A stretch of 64,000 nt of DNA from Amanita rubescens (GCA_015039365.1 WION01000252.1:1-64000), one strand, 5' to 3'. Shown: positions 44,884 through 57,555, counted from the first letter of the stretch. A program made the numbers and translations. The notes: generated from the letters alone by a model not told the origin.

Positions 44884-47800
44884 CAACGACATTTTGGTAC
44901 GTTTGGGCTACGTTTTGGTACGTTTCAAGGTAACTTGCTTATCACAAGCAGCAGCACTCTCAGGAAACTTTGCTGGGCACTTAGGATTATATCCTTACCA
45001 ACTGTAATTTATTTGAGGGGATGGGTGCAGCCAGGGAGGCCACTACGTTTTGCTACGTTTTACTAAGTTCTATATTTCACACGCTATAAGTTTCAAGATG
45101 AGTTGTATATCACAAGCACAACAAGGAGCGGTGCTCTCAGAAACCTTGGGTGGGCACTTAGGATCATGTACTTACACACTGTAATTTATTTGAGAGGAGG
45201 GGGGCAGCCAGGAAGGCCACTACGTTTTGCTACGTTTTGCTACGTTCTATATTTCACACGCTATAAGTTTCAAGATGAGTTGTATATCACAAGCACAACA
45301 AAGAGCGGTGCTCTCAGAAGACTTGGGTGGGCACTTAGGATCATATCCTTACAAACTGTAATTTATTTGAGAGGAGGGGAGCAGCCAGGAAGGCCGCGAC
45401 GTTTCACTACGTTTTGCTACGTTCCATATTTCACACGATATAAGTTTCAAGATGAGTTGTATATCATAAGCACAACTGAGAGTGGTGCTCTCAGAAACCT
45501 TGGGTGGTCACTTTGGATCATATCATTACAATCTACATTTTATTTGAGGTGAGGGGGGCAGCCAGGAAGGCCGCGACATTTTGCTACGTTTTGCTACGTT
45601 CTATATTTCACACACTATAAGTTTCAAGATGAGTTGCATATCACAAGTACAACTGAGAGTGGTGCTCTCAGAAACCTTGGGTGGTCACTTTGGATCATAT
45701 CATTACAATCTACATTTTATTTGAGGTGAGGGGGGCAGCCAGGAAGGCCACTACGTTTTGCTACGTTTTGCTACGTTCTATATTTCACACGCTATAAGTT
45801 TCAAGATGAGTTGCATATCACAAGTACAACTGAGAGTGGTGCTCTCAGAAACCTTGGGTGGTCACTTTGGATCATATCATTACAATCTACAATTTATTTG
45901 AGGTGAGGGGAGCAGCCAGGAAGGCCACTACGTTTTGCTACATTTTGCTACGTTCTATATTTCACACGCTATAAGTTTCAAGATGAGTTGTCTATCACAA
46001 GCACAACTGAGACCGGTGCTCTCAGAAATCTTGGGTGGTCACTTTGGATCATATCATTACAATCTACATTTTATTTGAGGTGAGGGGAGCAGCCAGGGAG
46101 GCCACTACGTTTTGCTACGTTTTGCTACGTTCTATATTTCACACGCTATAAGTTTCAAGATGAGTTGTATATCACAAGCACAACAAAGAGTGGTGCTCTC
46201 AGAAGACTTGGGTGGTCACTTTGGATCATATCATTACAATCTACAATTTATTTGAGGTGAGGGGAGCAGCCAGGAAGGCCACTACGTTTTGCTACGTTTT
46301 GCTACGTTCTATATTTCACACGCTATAAGTTTCAAGATGAGTTGTATATCACAAGCACAATTGAGAGCGGTGCTCTCAGAAATCTTGGGTGGTCACTTTG
46401 GATCATATCATTACAATCTACAATTTATTTGAGGTGAGGGGAGCAGCCAGGAAGGCCACTACGTTTTGCTACATTTTGCTACGTTCTATATTTCACACGC
46501 TATAAGTTTCAAGATGAGTTGTATATCACAAGCACAACAAAGAGCGGTGCTCTCAGAAATCTTGGGTGGTCACTTTGGATCATATCATTACAATCTACAA
46601 TTTATTTGAGGTGAGGGGAGCAGCCAGGAAGGTCACTACGTTTTGCTACGTTTTGCTACGTTCTATATTTCACACGCTATAAGTTTCAAGATGAGTTGTA
46701 TATCACAAGCACAACAAAGAGCGGTGCTCTCAGAAACCTTGGATGGTCACTTGGGATGATATCATTACGATCTACAATTTATTTGAGGTGAGGGGGGCAG
46801 CCAAGGAGGCCACTACGTTTTGCTACGTTTTACTAAGTTCTATATTTCACAAGCTATAAGTTTCAAGATGAGTTGTATATCACAAGCACAACAAAGAGCA
46901 GTGCTCTCAAAAACCTTGGGTGGTCACTTTAAATCATATCATTACAATCTACAATTTATTTGAGGTGAGGGGAGCAGCCAGGGAGGCCACTACGTTTTGC
47001 TACGTTTTGCTACGTTTTGCTACGTTCTATATTTCACACGCTATAAGTTTCAAGATGAGTTGTATATCACAAGCATAACAAAGAGCGGTGCTCTCAGAAG
47101 ACTTGGGTGGTCACTTTGGATCATATGATTACAATCTACATTTTATTTGAGGTGAGGGGGGCAGCCAAGGAGGCCACTACGTTTTGCTACGTTTTACTAA
47201 GTTCTATATTTCACACGCTATAAGTTTCAAGATGAGTTGTATATCACAAGCACAACAAAGAGCGGTGCTCTCAAACACCTTGGGTGGTCACTTGGGATCA
47301 CATCATTACAATCTACATTTTATTTGAGATGAGGGGAGCAGCCAGGGAGGCCACTATGTTTTGCTACGTTTTGCTACCTTCTATATTTCACACGCTATAA
47401 GTTTCAAGATGAGTTGTATATCACAAGCACAACAAAGAGCGGTGCTCTCAGAAGACTTGGGTGGTCACTTTGTATCATATTATTACAATCTACAATTTAT
47501 TTGAGGTGAGGGGGGCAGCCAAGGAGGCCACTACGTTTTGCTACGTTTTGCTACGTTTTACTAAGTTCTATATTTCACACGCTATAAGTTTCAAGATGAG
47601 TTGTATATCACAAGCACAACAAAGAGCGGTGCTCTCAAAAACCTTGGGTGGTCACTTGGGATCACATCATTACAATCTACATTTTATTTGAGATGAGGGG
47701 AGCAGCCAGGGAGGCCACTACGTTTTGCTACGTTTTGCTACGTTCTATATTTCACACGCTATAAGTTTCAAGATGAGTTGTATATCACAAGCACAACAAA

Positions 47801-50110
47801 GAGCGGTGCTCTCAAAAACCTTGGGTGGTCACTTGGGATCACATCATTACAATCTACATTTTATTTGAGATGAGGGGAGCAGCCAGGGAGGCCACTATGT
47901 TTTGCTCCGTTTTGCTACGTTCTATATTTCACACGCTATAAGTTTCAAGATGAGTTGTATATCACAAGCACAACTGAGAGCGGTGCTCTCAGAAACTTTG
48001 GGTGGTCACTTTGGATCATATCATTACAATCTACATTTTATTTGAGATGAGGGGAGCAGCCAGGGAGGCAACTACGTTTTGCTACGTTTTACTACGTTTC
48101 ATATATCACAAGCACAACTCAGAGCGGTGCTCTCAGATAGCTTGTGTGGGCACTTGGGATTATATCCTTACAATCTATGATTTATTTGAGGGGAGGGGAG
48201 CAGCCAGGAAGGCGTGCATTGAAGTCTGTTATAGTTTAGAGTCACATGATTATGTATAAATACTTAGAACATACATAGTCATGTGACTCTCAACGCTCGT
48301 CTCAAGATGAGTTGTATATCACAAGCACAATGCAGAGCGGCGCTCTCAGGAGACTTGGGTGGTCACTTGGGATTATATCCTTACAAACTGTAATTTATTT
48401 GAGGGCATGGGAGCAGCCAGGGATGCCGCGACGTTTCACTACGTTTTGCTACGTTTCATATTTCACACGCTATAAGTTTCAAGATGAGTTGGATATCACA
48501 AGCACAACAAAGAGCAGTGCTCTCAGAAACCTTGGATGGTCACTTGGGATGATATCATTACGATCTACAATTTATTTGAGGTGAAGGGGGCAGCCAAGGA
48601 GGCCACTACGTTTTGCTACGTTTTGCTACGTTTTGCTACGTTTTACTAAGTTCTATATTTCACACGCTATAAGTTTCAAGATGAGTTGTATATCATAAGC
48701 ACAACTGAGAGTGGTGCTCTCAAAAACCTTGGGTGGTCACTTGGGATTATATCCTTACAATCTACATTTTATTTGAGGTGAGGGGAGCAGCCAAGGAGGC
48801 CGCGACGTTTCACTACGTTTTGCTACGTTTCATATTTCACACGCTATAAGTTTCAAGATGAGTTGTCTATCACAAGCACAACTGAGACCGGTGCTCTCAG
48901 AAACCTTGGGTGGTCACTTTGGATCATATCATTACAATCTACAATTTATTTGAGGTGAGGGGAGCAGCCAGGAAGGCCACTATGTTTTGCTACGTTTTGC
49001 TACGTTCTATATTTCACACGCTATAAGTTTCAAGATGAGTTGTATATCACAAGCACAACAAAGAGCGGTGCTCTCAGAAATCTTGGGTGGTCACTTTGGA
49101 TCATATCATTACAATCTACAATTTATTTGAGGTGAGGGGAGCAGCCAGGAAGGCCACTACGTTTTGCTACGTTTTGCTACGTTCTATATTTCACACGCTA
49201 TAAGTTTCAAGATGAGTTGTATATCACAAGCACAACAAAGAGTGGTGCTCTCAGAAATCTTGGGTGGTCACTTTGGATCATATCATTACAATCTACAATT
49301 TATTTGAGGTGAGGGGAGCAGCCAGGAAGGCCACTACGTTTTGCTACGTTTTGCTACGTTCTATATTTCACACGCTCTAAGTTTCAAGATCACTTGCTTA
49401 TCACAAGCGCAACAAAGAGCGGCACTCTCAAAAACCTTGGGTGGGCACTTAGGATCATGTCCTTACAAACTATAATTTATTTGACAGGAGGAGGGCAGCC
49501 AAACGTTTGACTACGTTTTGCTACGTTTCATATTTCACACGCTATAAGTTTCAAGATGAGTTGTATATTATATTATATCACAAGCACAACTCAGAGCGGT
49601 GCTCTCAGAAACCTTGGATGATCACTTGGAATTATATCCTTACAATCTACATTTTATTTGAGGTGAGGGGAGCAGCCAAGGAGGCCACTACGTTTTGCTA
49701 CGTTTTACTAAGTTCTATATTTCACACGCTATAAGTTTCAAGATGAGTTGTATATCACAAGCACAACAAAGAGCGGTGCTCTCAGAAGACTTGGGTGGGC
49801 ACTTAGGATCATGTCCTTACAAACTGTAATTTATTTGAGAGGAGGGGGGCAGCCAGGAAGGCTGCGACGTTTTGCTACGTTTTGCTACGTTTCATATTTC
49901 ACACGCTCTAAGTTTCAAGATGAGTTGAATATCACAAGCACAAATCAGAGTGGTGGTCTCAGATGACCTGGGCGGGCACTTAGGATCATATCATTACAGA
50001 CTCCAATTCATTTGATGGGAGGGGAGCAGCCAGGAAGGCCGCGACGTTTTACTACATTTTGCTACGTTTTGCTACGTTCTATATTGCACACGCTCTAAGT
50101 TTTGCTATGT
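44884..50110 (+). repeat. Satellite array, unit about 177 bp, about 28-29 copies
   Basis: Head-to-tail units containing cacacgctataagtttcaag, atgagttgtatatcacaagc, agcggtgctctcagaa, tcatatcattacaatctaca, atttatttgaggtgagggg and the short motif tacgttttgc repeated two to four times. Unit length was measured as 177 bp at 45084-45261, with variation from the tacgttttgc count. Some units are truncated (near 48110, 49500 and 50090). Apparent open frames cross units because 177 is a multiple of three. A degenerate continuation is seen at 51690-52070, and one diverged unit at 53945-54127 beyond the JmjC gene. Confidence 0.95.
48238..48290. repeat. Hairpin element inside the satellite
   Basis: Inverted arms of 19 bp (agagtcacatgattatgta and, inverted, tacatagtcatgtgactct) with one mismatch around a 15-bp loop. 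The same hairpin with similar flanks lies at 53890-53942. Confidence 0.85.
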
Positions 50111-50239
50111 TTCATATATCACAAGCACAGTGCGGTAGGAATGACTGCACACCAGAGTAGTTGTAAATGTATTTTGATATATGCAGTCCATACCATTGTA
50201 CTACCTCTGTTGGATTGATATATTTGATCTACTAGTCCA

Positions 50240-51720
50240 TACCTCTTGTGCTCAAGTTAGGACGCCCACCCATTTCCCACATAAGGCTTTGGTTCTTTTT
50301 TCTCCCTTTGCCTTTTTGCTTTTGGGAGGTTCTCTCCTCAGGGGTCATAGTCAAATGTTAGTTCAGACTTGGCAGGGATATCATTTCGGGCACAAAAAAC
50401 AAGAAATGGCCTCTTCATCTATTGGCAGGTTAAATGATTGTATGTGCCATTGAGACAAGCCTCGGGGATTGTATCATGTACTGCCTGGTAAACTTGTAGG
50501 TTTGGGGAGCACAAATGACTAGAGAACAGTATGAGAGAAAACCAGACGTCAAACATGCCCAGAGTGGCTACTTTATAAATCTCATCCAATTGCCTGTGGC
50601 TGCGGCATTTTGCTACGGTTTGCTACGTTTCATATGTCACTTTAGCTGTTTGTTAGCCGTTCATTCACCGTTTGTTTGCCGTTCATTCGCCGTTCATTCG
50701 CCATTCATTCACCGTTCATTCGCCGTTCGTTCGCCGTTCGTTCGCCGTTCGTTCGCTGTTCGTTCGCCGTTCGTTCGCTGTTCGTTCTGTGCTCCAACTA
50801 TTCAGACTTGAGCGATTTTGTTGACTGCACACAAGTTAGGACGCCCCCCCATTGCCGACATAAGGCTTTGGTTCTTTTTTCTCCCTTTGCCTTTTTGCTT
50901 TTGGGAGGTTCTCTCCTCAGGGGTCATAGTCAAATGTCAGTTCAGACTTGGCAGGGATATCTTTTCGGGCACAAAAAACAAGAAATGGCCTCTTCATCTA
51001 TTGGCAGGTTAAATGATTGTATGTTTAATCTTGGCCGTCAAGACACGCCTTGGGGATTGTATCATGTACTGCCTGATAAACCTGTAGGTTTGGGGAGCAT
51101 GAATGGCTAGAGAACAGTATGAGAAAAAACCAGACGTCAAACATGCCCAGAGCGGCTACTTTATAAATCTCATCCAATTGCCTGAGGCCGCGGCATTTTG
51201 CTACGTTTTGCTACGTTTCATATGTCACTTTAGCTGTTTGTTAGCCGTTCGTTCGCCGTTCGTTCTGTGATCTGACTATTCAGACTTGAGAGCTAATTCT
51301 TTTAGCTGCTTGATAGCTGTTTGTTAGCCGTTTGTTCGCCGTTTGTTCGCCGTTCGTTCGCCGTTCCGACTATTCAGACTTGAGCGATTTTGTTAATTCT
51401 TGCGCACAGTGTCCATACCTCTTGTGCTCAAGTTAGGACGCCCCCCCCATTGCCGACATAAGGCTTTGGTTCTTCTTTCTCCCTTTGCCTTTTTGCTTTT
51501 GGGAGGTTCTCTCCTCAGGGGTCATAGTCAAATGTCAGTTCAGACTTGGCAGGGATATCTTTTCAGGCATCATCTATTGGCAGGTTAAATGATTGTATGT
51601 TTAATCTCGGCCATCGAGACACGCCTCGGGGATTGTATCATGTACTGCCTGGTAAACTTGTAGGTTTGGGGAGCATGAATGGCTAGAGAACAGTGGGGGA
51701 GCAGCTGGGAAGGCCGCAAC
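50240..51720 (+). repeat. Second repeat family, three units
   Basis: Long blocks from ttaggacgccc to gaatggctagagaacagt recur at about 50258-50640, 50831-51200 and 51430-51695; the third lacks about 45 bp near 51570. Between them lie runs of gttcgttcgcc-type 8-11 bp words (50640-50790, 51230-51370). Each unit ends with the tacgttttgc word of the satellite, so the two families are mixed. No coding function is supported. Confidence 0.85.
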
Positions 51721-52075
51721 ATTTTGCTATGTTTCTGATATGTCACGCAGTGTAAGTTTCAAGATGATTTGGATATCACAACTTCACAATGTGGGTGTGT
51801 ACTTGGCATCATATCCTTACAAACTGTAATTTATTTGAGCAGACGTTTTGCTACATTTTGCTACATTTTGCTACGTTCTATATTTCACACGCTCTAAGTT
51901 TCACGATGAGTCGGATATCACAAGCACAACTCAGAGCGGTGCTCTCAGAAGACTTGGGTGGGTACTTGGGATCATATCCTTATAGACTACGTTTTTCTAC
52001 GTTTTGCTACGTTTCAAGATAACCTCAAAGCTTTGCTACGCATTTAAGATCATGCCCTTGCAGACTGCACCAGAT
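51690..52075 (+). repeat. Degenerate satellite units
   Basis: Diverged and partly deleted copies of the 177-bp unit, ending just beyond the 3' end of the JmjC gene. Confidence 0.75.
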
Positions 52076-52081
52076 ACTATA

Positions 52082-53746
52082 CTATGATATACGGGTGTTC
52101 TTACCCCGTCCTTTTATCTGTTTGGGTTTACCGCTAGGCAACTTTGTTTTGCATTCCTCGATCCAACTCAAAACCTGCCGCGAACGTTCGTCTCCAATGT
52201 TTTTTTTGCACAACTCGCCCCACTTCGGGAGTTCAGTCCCTGCCAGGTGTTCAAACATTTCCTTGAAGTTATTGACTTGGTAATCGTCCAGGCTGCATGG
52301 ATCTTGCGATACTTCAAAATTTATATTGAAGAGATCTTTTGCCGCGCTAAAATCGTCAAAACCCCATAGTTTGAAACCCGTATGACAGCTGGTGGTAAAC
52401 GTCATGACCCCGTGGATCGTCCCAGATGGTATAACAAAACTCTTGCTAGCGTCCACTAGAAGTAGCTCGAGCTTCTCAAACTCCTCAATTGCGACCGTCA
52501 TTGAGAATCCGTGAAGTGTTCCAGAAACATATTTTTTGCAAAATACCTCCAGGTTATGTGTAGTGGGTGGCCAGAAAAGCCATAACTTTGTCCCGGAAAT
52601 ATGTCGTATAAATTGGGAAGCCCCACAGTAGTCGACGTGGGGATCGGTGATAGACCCCCTGGGGTTAATTGAGCTTAACCATGTAGGCTTTTTGGCCCCC
52701 AGACCATGCTCGTACACATGGCTGACGCTCCCTTCGAATGGTCCTGCCGTCAAGGAACATTTTCCCAGACCTCCTTTTGTCTCCGGTATGGTCAACGCTC
52801 CGAGGAGAGGACACGACGAGCCTTTGTCCCCTGCCTGAGACAAGGATGATAGCACGTCCATGATCGTAACATGGGTCACCTGAGTTCCAAGCCCCAAGTT
52901 AACCTTGCTGATATTCGCGTCTTTCGCCTGACTTAGATCGTGAAGGACATCTTGAAGTTTGGGTTGGGGGTTGAAGGGTCCATGATCCGCATCTGCGAGT
53001 AGATGCACGTGTGTCATGGCGGTGCCGTGCGGGATCATACATGGATGCTCGATTAATTTTGCGAGGATGTCGCATCCTCGGTCGTGCGTTTGACTGATAT
53101 TGGATATAGGAGGGGTGGCCCAGAGAATAAATTTCTCTAGTATCCAACGATTCCCTTCATGTGCCAAATCAGGGAGGGAACGCGTGTTATCGACAGTAGC
53201 AGAGAGAGGACTTGGTGGTATCCCCGTTCGTAGACGCTTTCCGCCTTTGTTTTCATGATCGCTATGGGAGCGCTTCCTACTGGGAGATGACCCTTCAGCT
53301 TGTTGATTATTTGAAGTGCTTGATTTGGTATCAAAGTAGGAGGTGACACTCCTCCACCGGAACACGTATTCCTCCAGCACGAATTTCGATTTGAGCGTTG
53401 GGTGAGTCGAATACGGCTTATTGAGGCGAGGGCATCGACGTCTCCCGTCTTTACAATCCTCGTCGATAGAACGCCATTTTGAGTGGGCCTTGTAATATAT
53501 CTTGTGGTTATCATGATTTTTGCCTGGTACGACGGGAGGGCAGTTCCTCTCTGCCGTTTCTATCACAACATCCTGAAACGAAGTTTGAACGGCGATATCC
53601 CCAACAGAACCGATCCGTTCGGCTGGAGCATTAGGCCCGACGAAGAGACTGTAGCATACTTGCCTCTTTTGGAAAGTAAAATTCATGGCCACCTTTCGGA
53701 ACGCGTCGCTCTCTGCCTCGCCTCCGCAGTCAGCTATAGTATTCAA
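52082..53746 (-). CDS. JmjC-domain protein
   Basis: One uninterrupted minus-strand frame of 554 aa. The C-terminal half has the JmjC/cupin core: SSINPRGSITDPHVDYCGAS, with the HxD iron ligands at His370 and Asp372, then HISGTKLWLFWPP, and the distal His445 in FVIPSGTIHGVM. JmjC proteins are 2OG-Fe(II) hydroxylases; many demethylate histone lysines, some hydroxylate other proteins. The N-terminal half has a Ser/Lys-rich linker with SRKRSHSDHENKGGKRLR, a likely nuclear signal. No PHD, JmjN or DNA-binding domain was seen. The C-terminus ends KPKQIKGRGKNTRIS. It is divergent from the gene starting at 54190, with a 443-bp shared upstream region, and satellite DNA lies on both sides. Iron ligands are complete, so activity is possible; the substrate is unknown. 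Confidence 0.85.
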   Translation of the reverse strand: MNTIADCGGEAESDAFRKVAMNFTFQKRQVCYSLFVGPNAPAERIGSVGDIAVQTSFQDVVIETAERNCPPVVPGKNHDNHKIYYKAHSKWRSIDEDCKDGRRRCPRLNKPYSTHPTLKSKFVLEEYVFRWRSVTSYFDTKSSTSNNQQAEGSSPSRKRSHSDHENKGGKRLRTGIPPSPLSATVDNTRSLPDLAHEGNRWILEKFILWATPPISNISQTHDRGCDILAKLIEHPCMIPHGTAMTHVHLLADADHGPFNPQPKLQDVLHDLSQAKDANISKVNLGLGTQVTHVTIMDVLSSLSQAGDKGSSCPLLGALTIPETKGGLGKCSLTAGPFEGSVSHVYEHGLGAKKPTWLSSINPRGSITDPHVDYCGASQFIRHISGTKLWLFWPPTTHNLEVFCKKYVSGTLHGFSMTVAIEEFEKLELLLVDASKSFVIPSGTIHGVMTFTTSCHTGFKLWGFDDFSAAKDLFNINFEVSQDPCSLDDYQVNNFKEMFEHLAGTELPKWGELCKKNIGDERSRQVLSWIEECKTKLPSGKPKQIKGRGKNTRIS

Positions 53747-53889
53747 GCACCGTAATAGAATCGCTCCTACCGATAGTAGCAGCCGTTATCTCGCCATTGA
53801 CAGGGTAGTATGTTTCCGACATTTCTAGTTCCGTTTATAAGTTTTGAGGTTCCAAAGTTCCGAAGCGCGTTGAAGACTGTTAATAGTTT

Positions 53890-53942
53890 AGAGTCACATG
53901 ATTATGTATAAATACTTAGTATGTACATAGTCATGTGACTCT
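53890..53942. repeat. Hairpin element in the divergent promoter region
   Basis: Same 19-bp arms and similar loop as at 48238-48290. It lies between the starts of the JmjC gene and the plus-strand gene, and is followed by one diverged satellite unit (53945-54127). Confidence 0.85.
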
Positions 53943-54189
53943 GAATGCTCGTCTCAAAACAACTGGGATATCTCCACCACATCTTTGAGCGGTGCCCTGA
54001 GAAAAGTCCTGGGTGCATTTAAGGTGGCATCCTTTCAGACTGCACCCGATTTGAAGTGGGAGGAGTGCCCAACGAGCCTACGACATTTGCTTCAGGGGCT
54101 TAGTCATGGATGTCACACGCTGTAAGTCGTCCAAGGTGTCGTCCCATTAACAACCGAACCATCTTCAACGATACTGCTGTCGCTCAAAA

Positions 54190-56895
54190 ATGTTTGTAAA
54201 GTGCCCCCACATCTGCATTCATTCCAAAACAAAGACGGCCTCTGGCATCATCTGGAAAAAGGGTTCGACATACTCCAGTCACATTCAAAGCAAATCCATC
54301 CACCCAAATTGTGACGCCACCTGCCCCGCTTATAAACAACGGAAGCATCCCCACGATGATGTCACGGAGGAGGACTGGCGCCGGTTTGGCGATGCCACAT
54401 TTGAGAGATTCTTCAAGAGAAAGGATCGGAATTTATTGGCTCTTGGCGCCATTCCAAGCCAGTGTCTCTCGGGAGAAAACCAAGAGAAGCTGAGCAGTGT
54501 GGTAGTTCAGAGTTCAGGTGAGAGTCATCCTGTGGTGGTTTATTAGTTCAATCTCAATAAACAATTCAGATGTTGAAAATACTGCTATGGCGGCGCCAGG
54601 GTCAGGCCCTCCAGTGGCAGGTCCATCTAGACTTTCCAGGTCCCCTACACCAGCATGGACACCTGGCCAGAGACGTTCCAGGTCCTCGCTCCCCGCTGTA
54701 CCACCTTCTCCAGAATCACCATTTCAACCGTCCCGGTGACATTGCCTGCTAAGCAGAGATTGGTGATGCCACGGTCAGGCCCTCCGATGGCAGGTCCATC
54801 TAGACGTTCCAGGTCCCCTACACCAGCGCGGGTGCCTAGCCTGAGACGTTCCAGGTCTCCTACACCAGTGAGGACGCCTAGCCTGAGATGCCCCAGGTCT
54901 CCTAGTACACCATCTCCTGGACCAGCATTCCAACCGTCCCCGGTGTTATCGCCAGCTACCCTGCCGCTGCGCCATGATGTCAGCATTGGGACAACTCCAA
55001 AACCTTCACGGACGCTCCGGGATATCGGCGTAGGGATGACTCCAAGACCTTCCAGGACGCTCCAGGATGTCAGCATTGGGATGACATCTGGGATTCTATT
55101 TGATGTGGGGATTAACACAGAGGCGCTCTCCGACGATGAATTTCCCATTACCGAATCTGAGCTGGGAATGATTGAAGAATCAGGGATTCTCATTGATGGG
55201 GGGGTTGGCACGAACGCACTCTCAGAGGATGAATTTGACATTGTTCCTGATTCTGAGCCGGAAAGGATTGAAAGGGCGCTGGCAAATGTATCCCAGGCAG
55301 AACCCAGCAACCCACAGCCTCAGAGTCCCCAGCTACGGTCACCCATCCCATCACCCGTCCAATTGCCCATCCCATCGCCCAGCCCAGAGCCGCAGCCACA
55401 AACTGCGTTTCACATATATGCAGGCGCCTTCCCCAGTCAAGAGGCAGCGATGACAAACAGGTACTATACAGACAGCATCACCATTTGCATTGTGGAAGAT
55501 CCACGGTTGGTGCCGTCCACTGTAGAAAATGAGGGTGAGGATTACTGGATGGTGAAATCCGACAGCATCCCCAGCAGGTGGATGAGGAGTTTTGAAGAGG
55601 GTATTCCTCAAGCTGGGAAGAAAAACGCTTGCTGGGAATGGGTACGTCATGATCTTGTCGTCATCTGGCCAGGGCTAATTGATTTTGACAAAGGTTCACG
55701 TCTTGTATGCCCTGCACAAAAAGACGGGTTCCAGCAGGCTTTTCAGCTTGAAATGGACGAGTTTCAAAAATGGACTTTTGAAACAGAACTGGAAGGTATG
55801 GGAGGTGTTGAAGAGCTCAGATCTAGTTCTTGGAGGCATTCCTCTGAGTGGGGATTTTATGTGCGTATATTTATTCCAAAATTTGTTTTTGTCTTTGTAA
55901 CTTATTGATGACGCGTGTCAAAATAGGTCGGTGAAGGATGCGTTCACATGTGAGGAGCTTCCAATGGCGATGGAAAGTTTGAAGACGATCTGCAAGATGA
56001 CGAACGTGTTTCCGACTCCCGATCAAGAGCTTTGGCTTGGCCAAAAGCTTATGTTGATGGACGGGCTAGCGGAAATCGCAGAGACGGTGACAAAGACGCA
56101 TTACCTGAAGTACTTTGAGATCAAGGATCCCAGAGATGGCAGGTTGTCGAAGAGGGGTGACCTGCGCATCAAGAGGGGCTATTCTGAACGGCGTCTCCAC
56201 GTTCCGCAAAACAGTTTGGATGTATTCAGAGAAAAGCTCCAGAAATGGGTTGAAGATACGGAGCAGGCTTACGACCACGACGTCCTCAGACAATTGGGGG
56301 TGGAAGCTAGGTGGATTGGGACTTCATATGTGGAAACGTTGAAGTGGGTGGGAGAGATGCGGGTGTATTTTGTGGGTGGGGTGAGGCGGAAAACGCTTTG
56401 GACTCTACCGAAAGCAGGCGGTTTATCGCTGAGTCAAAAGTCGGAAGACTTTATTGAGTAAGTTTTGTTTTCATTCGGTTCAACTTGATATGATTATCAT
56501 TATATAATATTTTTAGGGGTGTTGGCGAGAAGAAAGGGAAGCTAAAGATGGAGCCAGAAGGGTTTGAGAAGGTAAAGGAGGGATTCCGGGACTTTGTTGA
56601 GGAGTCGTACAGAGCGCTGGTGAAGAAGGCGGAGAAGGATATGGGAACGGGAAACTCGGACCTACGAGTTTTCTGCCGGTTGGATGTGGCGGCTATGAGG
56701 GTAGAAGAAAGCGAGGGGGCTTCGGAAGGGATGGGGTTCTTTGTAAATGGGGTACGGGGGATGGGTGCGGGGCTGTTCTTTTCTTACGCGGGGCAAGACA
56801 TGGAGGAGTTTTCGAAGGATATAGCCATAGCTCTCAGAACTTGGGTGGCTATCAGGAGGTCTGTCAGGGCAGAGGTGGAAGGGGTGGAAGCATAG
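54190..56895 (+). CDS. Unknown protein divergent from the JmjC gene, with one probable frameshift
   Basis: Exon 1 is 54190-54517 (begins MFVKCPHICIHSKTKTASG, with Cys/His-rich SIHPNCDATCPAY). After an intron ending near 54568, a Ser/Pro/Arg-rich region follows, in which the block PGSGPPVAGPSRLSRSPTP occurs again as PRSGPPMAGPSRRSRSPTP. Between them one C seems missing near 54737, as the second copy of the same words shows (gtcccggtg against gtccccggtg). The next part (to about 55860) is acidic and ends in a folded domain with YWMVKSDSIPSRWMRSF and ACWEWVRHDLVVIWPGLIDF. A third part, 55931-56459, and a last exon, 56518-56895, join in frame (FIE-GVGEKKG). The end has DLRVFCRLDVAAMRVEES and MGFFVNGVRGMG, reminiscent of a basidiomycete family I cannot name. 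The junction at 55860-55927 could not be resolved with a standard donor. Function unknown. Confidence 0.6.
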
Positions 56896-57555
56896 CTATT
56901 GTGATATAAATGTGTTATAAAATAACAAGTTTGCAAGGCAATAGCATGGGCGATCTTGCAGAGCCTACCTCTCTCTTTGGTCCTCTCTTGGCTCTCTTTG
57001 GTGCACAAGAATTAACAAAATCACTCAAGTCTGAACAGTCAGAGTGCAGAATGAACGGCGAATGAACGCGGCGAACGAACGGCTAACAAACGGCTAAAAG
57101 AATTAGCTCTCAAGTCTGAATAGTCAGATGGCAGAACGAACGGCGAACGAACGGGTCAAGAAAACAGCTATCAAACAGCTAAAAGAATTAGCTCTCAAGT
57201 CTGAATAGTCAGATGGCAGAACGAACGGCGAACGAACGGGTCAAGAAAACAGCTATCAAACAGCTAAAAGAATTAGCTCTCAAGTCTGAATAGTCAGATG
57301 GCAGAACGAACGGCGAACGAACGGGTCAAGAAAACAGCTATCAAACAGCTAAAAGAATTAGCTCTCAAGTCTGAATAGTCAGATCACAGAATGAACGTCG
57401 AAAGAACAGCGATCGAACGGCAAACAAACAGCTAACAAACCACTAGCAGACTCAAAAGGGACTCAAATGAATGACAGGCCACAGCAACAAAGCAAGTTTA
57501 TATTAATGTAATGTATAAAAAATTAAAAAAAACAAAAAAAAGACGCCGAGGGCCT
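56896..57555 (-). repeat. 85-bp tandem repeats, inverted relative to 50.6-51.4 kb
   Basis: Units starting gaattagctctcaagtctga at 57100, 57185, 57270 and 57355 (period 85 bp) include gaacgaacggcgaacgaacg. The block from about 57000 to 57440 is the reverse complement of the short-word runs near 51230-51415 (for example aattaacaaaatcactcaag against cttgagcgattttgttaatt). With that left copy it brackets the JmjC gene and its divergent neighbour. Confidence 0.85.

Noticed and set aside
45103..49966. Open frames over the 177-bp satellite (for example MYITSTT... type)
   Set aside because: The unit length is a multiple of three, so stops are rare; the peptides have no other support and change with unit variants.
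50515..51110. Open frames with repeated RSFAVRSPFV-type peptides
   Set aside because: Encoded by gttcgttcgcc simple repeats; no conservation between the three repeat units.
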